Assembly (NCBI GenBank): GCA_016191845.1
Contig: JACPVF010000003.1
Span: forward strand, 310,001 to 374,000
DNA length: 64,000 nucleotides
Source of the DNA: Chloroflexota bacterium
Lineage (GTDB): Bacteria; Chloroflexota; Anaerolineae; Anaerolineales; Villigracilaceae
Direction: 5' to 3'
Shown here: positions 61,751 through 64,000 of the stretch, piece after piece
How positions within the stretch are numbered: position 1 is the stretch's first letter
How the letters are laid out: each line of letters begins with the position of its first letter
Made by a program: the position numbers and the translations under genes
Notes under the pieces: model-generated
Told to the model about the DNA's origin: nothing
The model's database searches: none
The model's input: only the letters and a program-made list of their open reading frames with translations

Positions 61751-61801
61751 ATGACGACCATTCAGGCCTTAAAGTACAAAAACAATCCCTGGAAAAACTG
61801 A
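61751..61801 (+). CDS. Putative 16-residue leader peptide before hutI
   Basis: ATG at 61751 to TGA at 61799-61801 gives MTTIQALKYKNNPWKN. The frame begins exactly at the predicted transcript start, and the stop overlaps the TGAGG that can serve as ribosome-binding site for hutI (ATG at 61809). Terminating ribosomes could thus feed initiation at hutI. No similarity is recognised; it contains no His, so it is not a classic His attenuator. Confidence 0.4.
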   Translation: MTTIQALKYKNNPWKN

Positions 61802-61808
61802 GGCAACC

Positions 61809-63083
61809 ATGCTCATCCATTCCGCCTCCCAACTCCTCACCCTCGCAGGCGGCCCGCAGCGCGGACACGCCCTGGGCACCCTCGGCATCATCGAGAACGG
61901 CGCAGTTGTCGTGCGCGAAGAGAAGATCGTCGCGGTCGGCACCACCGAAGAGATGCGCGCCGCCTATCCGCATGAGCCGACCCTGGACGCGTCGGGCTGT
62001 GTGCTGATGCCCGGCTTCGTGGACCCGCACACGCACCTCATCTGGGCGGGTGACCGCGCCAACGAGTTCGAGATGAAGATGGCGGGCATGCATTACCTCG
62101 ACATCCTCGCGGCGGGCGGCGGAATCATCTCCACCGTCCGCGCCACGCGCACGGCCAGCATCGAGACGCTGGTCGCGCAGACCCGTCCACGCCTGCTGCG
62201 CATGTTCGCGCACGGCACCACCACCGCCGAAGCCAAGACGGGCTACGGCCTGCAAACCGCCACCGAGCTGCGCCTGCTCAAGGCCCTGCTCGCGCTGGAC
62301 GACGAGAGTCCGCTCGACCTGGCGATCACCTTCCTCGGCGCACACGCCATCGCGCCCGAGTTCAAGGGCAACCCGCAGGGCTATGCCGACCTGGTCAGCG
62401 AGACCATGCTGCCCATCGTCAAGGAATGGTGGGAGACGCACGCTCCGCGCCTGCCGCTGCCCTTCGTGGACGTCTTCTGTGAGAACAAGGCCTTCGACCT
62501 GGCCCAAACCCGTCAGGTGTTGACCAAGGCCCGGGACCTGGGATTCCCGCTCAAGGTCCACGCAGATGAGTTCGACAACCTGGGCGGCGCGTCGCTGGCC
62601 GTGGAGTTGGGAGCCGCCTCCGCCGATCATCTGGTCAAAACCTCCGAAGCGGATATCGCCGCCCTGGGCAAATCCGATACGGTGGCTGTCTCGCTGCCGT
62701 GCACCCCCTTCGGCCTGGCTGAGTGCCACTACACCCCCGCACGCGACATCATCGCCGCCGATGGCATCCTGGCGCTGGCCACTGACTGCAACCCTGGCAC
62801 CACCTGGAACGAGTCGATGCAGTTCGTCATCGCGCTGGCCTGCCGCTCGATGAAGCTGACCCCCGCCGAAGCCATCGCCGCTTCGACCATCAACTCGGCC
62901 CATGCCATCCGCCGCGCCGACACGATCGGTTCGGTCGAGGTCGGCAAGCAGGCGGATTTGCTGATCCTCTCGGTGCCCGATTATCGTCAGTTGGGGTATC
63001 GCTACGGCACCAACCTCGTCAAACAGGTCATCAAGCGCGGACGCGTCTACTCGGTGGACGTGGGCTATTACCGCACCGCATAA
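61809..63083 (+). CDS. hutI: Imidazolonepropionase
   Basis: 424 residues of the amidohydrolase superfamily. The zinc HxH is in PGFVDPHTHLIWAGDRANEF, shown as FVDPHTHLIWAGDR, and ILAAGGGIISTVRATR is the substrate loop. TAEAKTGYGL, VHADEFDN (metal and base) and LATDCNPGTTW follow. It hydrolyses 4-imidazolone-5-propionate to N-formimino-glutamate in histidine breakdown. Other hut genes are absent from the window. The diguanylate cyclase begins 3 nt after the stop. Confidence 0.94.
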   Translation: MLIHSASQLLTLAGGPQRGHALGTLGIIENGAVVVREEKIVAVGTTEEMRAAYPHEPTLDASGCVLMPGFVDPHTHLIWAGDRANEFEMKMAGMHYLDILAAGGGIISTVRATRTASIETLVAQTRPRLLRMFAHGTTTAEAKTGYGLQTATELRLLKALLALDDESPLDLAITFLGAHAIAPEFKGNPQGYADLVSETMLPIVKEWWETHAPRLPLPFVDVFCENKAFDLAQTRQVLTKARDLGFPLKVHADEFDNLGGASLAVELGAASADHLVKTSEADIAALGKSDTVAVSLPCTPFGLAECHYTPARDIIAADGILALATDCNPGTTWNESMQFVIALACRSMKLTPAEAIAASTINSAHAIRRADTIGSVEVGKQADLLILSVPDYRQLGYRYGTNLVKQVIKRGRVYSVDVGYYRTA

Positions 63084-63086
63084 CGC

Positions 63087-63998
63087 ATGGGCAAATTCGA
63101 CCTGATCCCCGTGGCACGAGACATCGTGCTCGAATCGATTCCCGCCATGATCTTCGTGGTGGATTCGTCCGACCGCCTGGTGGACGCCAACCGCATGGCG
63201 CAGGAAACCCTCGGCAAGCCGCTCCAGGAGATCCTCGGACACGATCCGCTGGACGTCTTCCGCGAGTGGCCTGCCTTGATCCAGCCCTTCTTCATGACCG
63301 AGAATACGCGCGTCGAGATCCAGATTCCCACTGACCCGCCGCGCATCCTCGAACTGATCATCACCCCGCTGAACAACGAACAGGGCCAACTTGAAGGCCG
63401 TGCCATCGTGGCGTATGACATCACCGAGCGCAAGAATCTGGAAGTGGCCCTACAGCAGCGGCTGGACGAGATTCAGGCCCTGCATCAGGCGCTGCGCGAA
63501 CAGGCCATCCGTGATCCGCTGACGGGCTCCTTCAACCGGCGTTACTTCTCCGAAGCCCTCGACCAGGAGGTGGCCCGCGCCGAACGGGACGGGGCCCGCT
63601 TCAGCCTGATCATCCTCGACGTGGATCACTTCAAGAAGTTCAACGACACCTACGGTCACAAGTGCGGCGACCTCGTGCTGCAATCGTTGGCACGCTTTTT
63701 ACAGGAGAACACCCGCCGCGGCGACATCGTCTGCCGTTATGGCGGAGAAGAGTTCGTCATCCTCCTGCCCGACACCGACCTCGATACCGCCCATCAGCGC
63801 GCCGAGGAATTACGCGCCCAGTTCGACGCCATGTCCGTGGCCTACGAAAGCCTGTACCTGCGCGCCACCTTCTCGGCCGGGGTGGCCTGCTACCCCGTCA
63901 GCGCAAAGACCGGCGAAGGCGCGCTGACCGCCGCCGACCAGGCCTTGTACCGGTCCAAGGAAACGGGAAGGAACCGCGTCACCGTCCACGCTGGGTAG
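63087..63998 (+). CDS. PAS-GGDEF diguanylate cyclase
   Basis: 303 residues ending two nt before the window edge. A PAS domain (about 12-115; AMIFVVDSSDRLVDANRMAQ) leads through a coiled coil to the GGDEF domain: DPLTGSFNRRYF, LDVDHFKKFNDTYGHKCGD, and the active site RYGGEEF (about 216-222). An inhibitory I-site RxxD (RRGD) lies five residues before GGEEF, so c-di-GMP feedback is expected. Substrate GTP. It is probably co-transcribed with hutI. Confidence 0.94.
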   Translation: MGKFDLIPVARDIVLESIPAMIFVVDSSDRLVDANRMAQETLGKPLQEILGHDPLDVFREWPALIQPFFMTENTRVEIQIPTDPPRILELIITPLNNEQGQLEGRAIVAYDITERKNLEVALQQRLDEIQALHQALREQAIRDPLTGSFNRRYFSEALDQEVARAERDGARFSLIILDVDHFKKFNDTYGHKCGDLVLQSLARFLQENTRRGDIVCRYGGEEFVILLPDTDLDTAHQRAEELRAQFDAMSVAYESLYLRATFSAGVACYPVSAKTGEGALTAADQALYRSKETGRNRVTVHAG

Positions 63999-64000
63999 CC

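Noticed and set aside
61350-63389. Long open frame on the minus strand (about 679 codons) opposite hutI
   Set aside because: It mirrors the high-GC third-position pattern of hutI, has no domain motif, and spans two real genes.

Overview
The window looks like a chromosomal segment of a Chloroflexota bacterium, probably class Anaerolineae. The reasons are its GC-rich coding sequence, the many secreted lipoproteins with Thr/Pro-rich linkers after the lipobox Cys, three NBR1 Ig-like lipoproteins, MetY/MetA, lysine 2,3-aminomutase, DUF6326/DUF4395 proteins and a LAL-type LuxR regulator. This assignment is inference from protein style only. I see no rRNA, tRNA, CRISPR array, transposase or phage gene. 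Genes are dense on both strands and mostly in short operons.

Layout. 0-6 kb: the C-terminal end of a methylenetetrahydrofolate reductase-type protein, coaX, a polysaccharide deacetylase lipoprotein, a small lipoprotein and a tandem pair of GT-C membrane glycosyltransferases. 6-13 kb: a conserved protein of uncertain function, an AT-rich patch with a lipoprotein and a gene fragment, then a Phe-specific T-box leader driving a small membrane protein plus pheS-pheT. 13-17 kb: three NBR1-Ig lipoproteins and kamA. 17-21 kb: DegV, a mini-GNAT, an OleC-like synthetase, a ligand-depleted hemerythrin-like protein and a small Cys-rich protein. 21-25.4 kb: a PQQ-type sugar dehydrogenase, a DUF1232 protein, and a metY-metA operon under a SAM-I riboswitch. 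25.4-31 kb: OsmC, a large secreted alpha/beta hydrolase, a NYN nuclease, a histone-deacetylase-like amidohydrolase and a zinc-ribbon membrane protein.

31-36 kb (minus strand): an operon of a 34-residue membrane peptide, an ABC-2 exporter (permease, ATPase, permease) and a LiaRS/NarL-type two-component pair. 36-46 kb (minus strand): a sucrose/raffinose-family sugar locus with a LacI regulator, GH36 alpha-galactosidase, an ABC importer, a GH32 gene broken by one in-frame TAG, and an amylosucrase. Near-identical LacI operators lie on the promoters of both lacI and the importer, so the regulator probably controls itself and the transport/catabolic operon. 46-51.5 kb: an AT-richer accessory patch with a LAL regulator and three membrane proteins. 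51.5-56.6 kb: mvaD, a site-2 protease, a HEAT-repeat protein, an MA-family peptidase and an acylphosphatase. 56.7-64 kb: an AT-rich beta-propeller lipoprotein, radC, a membrane protein behind a palindromic operator of GAAC-N4-GTTC type, a large GT-C glycosyltransferase, hutI preceded by a leaderless 16-codon ORF, and a PAS-GGDEF diguanylate cyclase.

Themes worth following: several transcripts that look leaderless, with TATAAT 6-7 nt before ATG; two RNA switches on amino-acid genes; stacked intergenic palindromes; and hairpins that overlap the promoter of the next gene.
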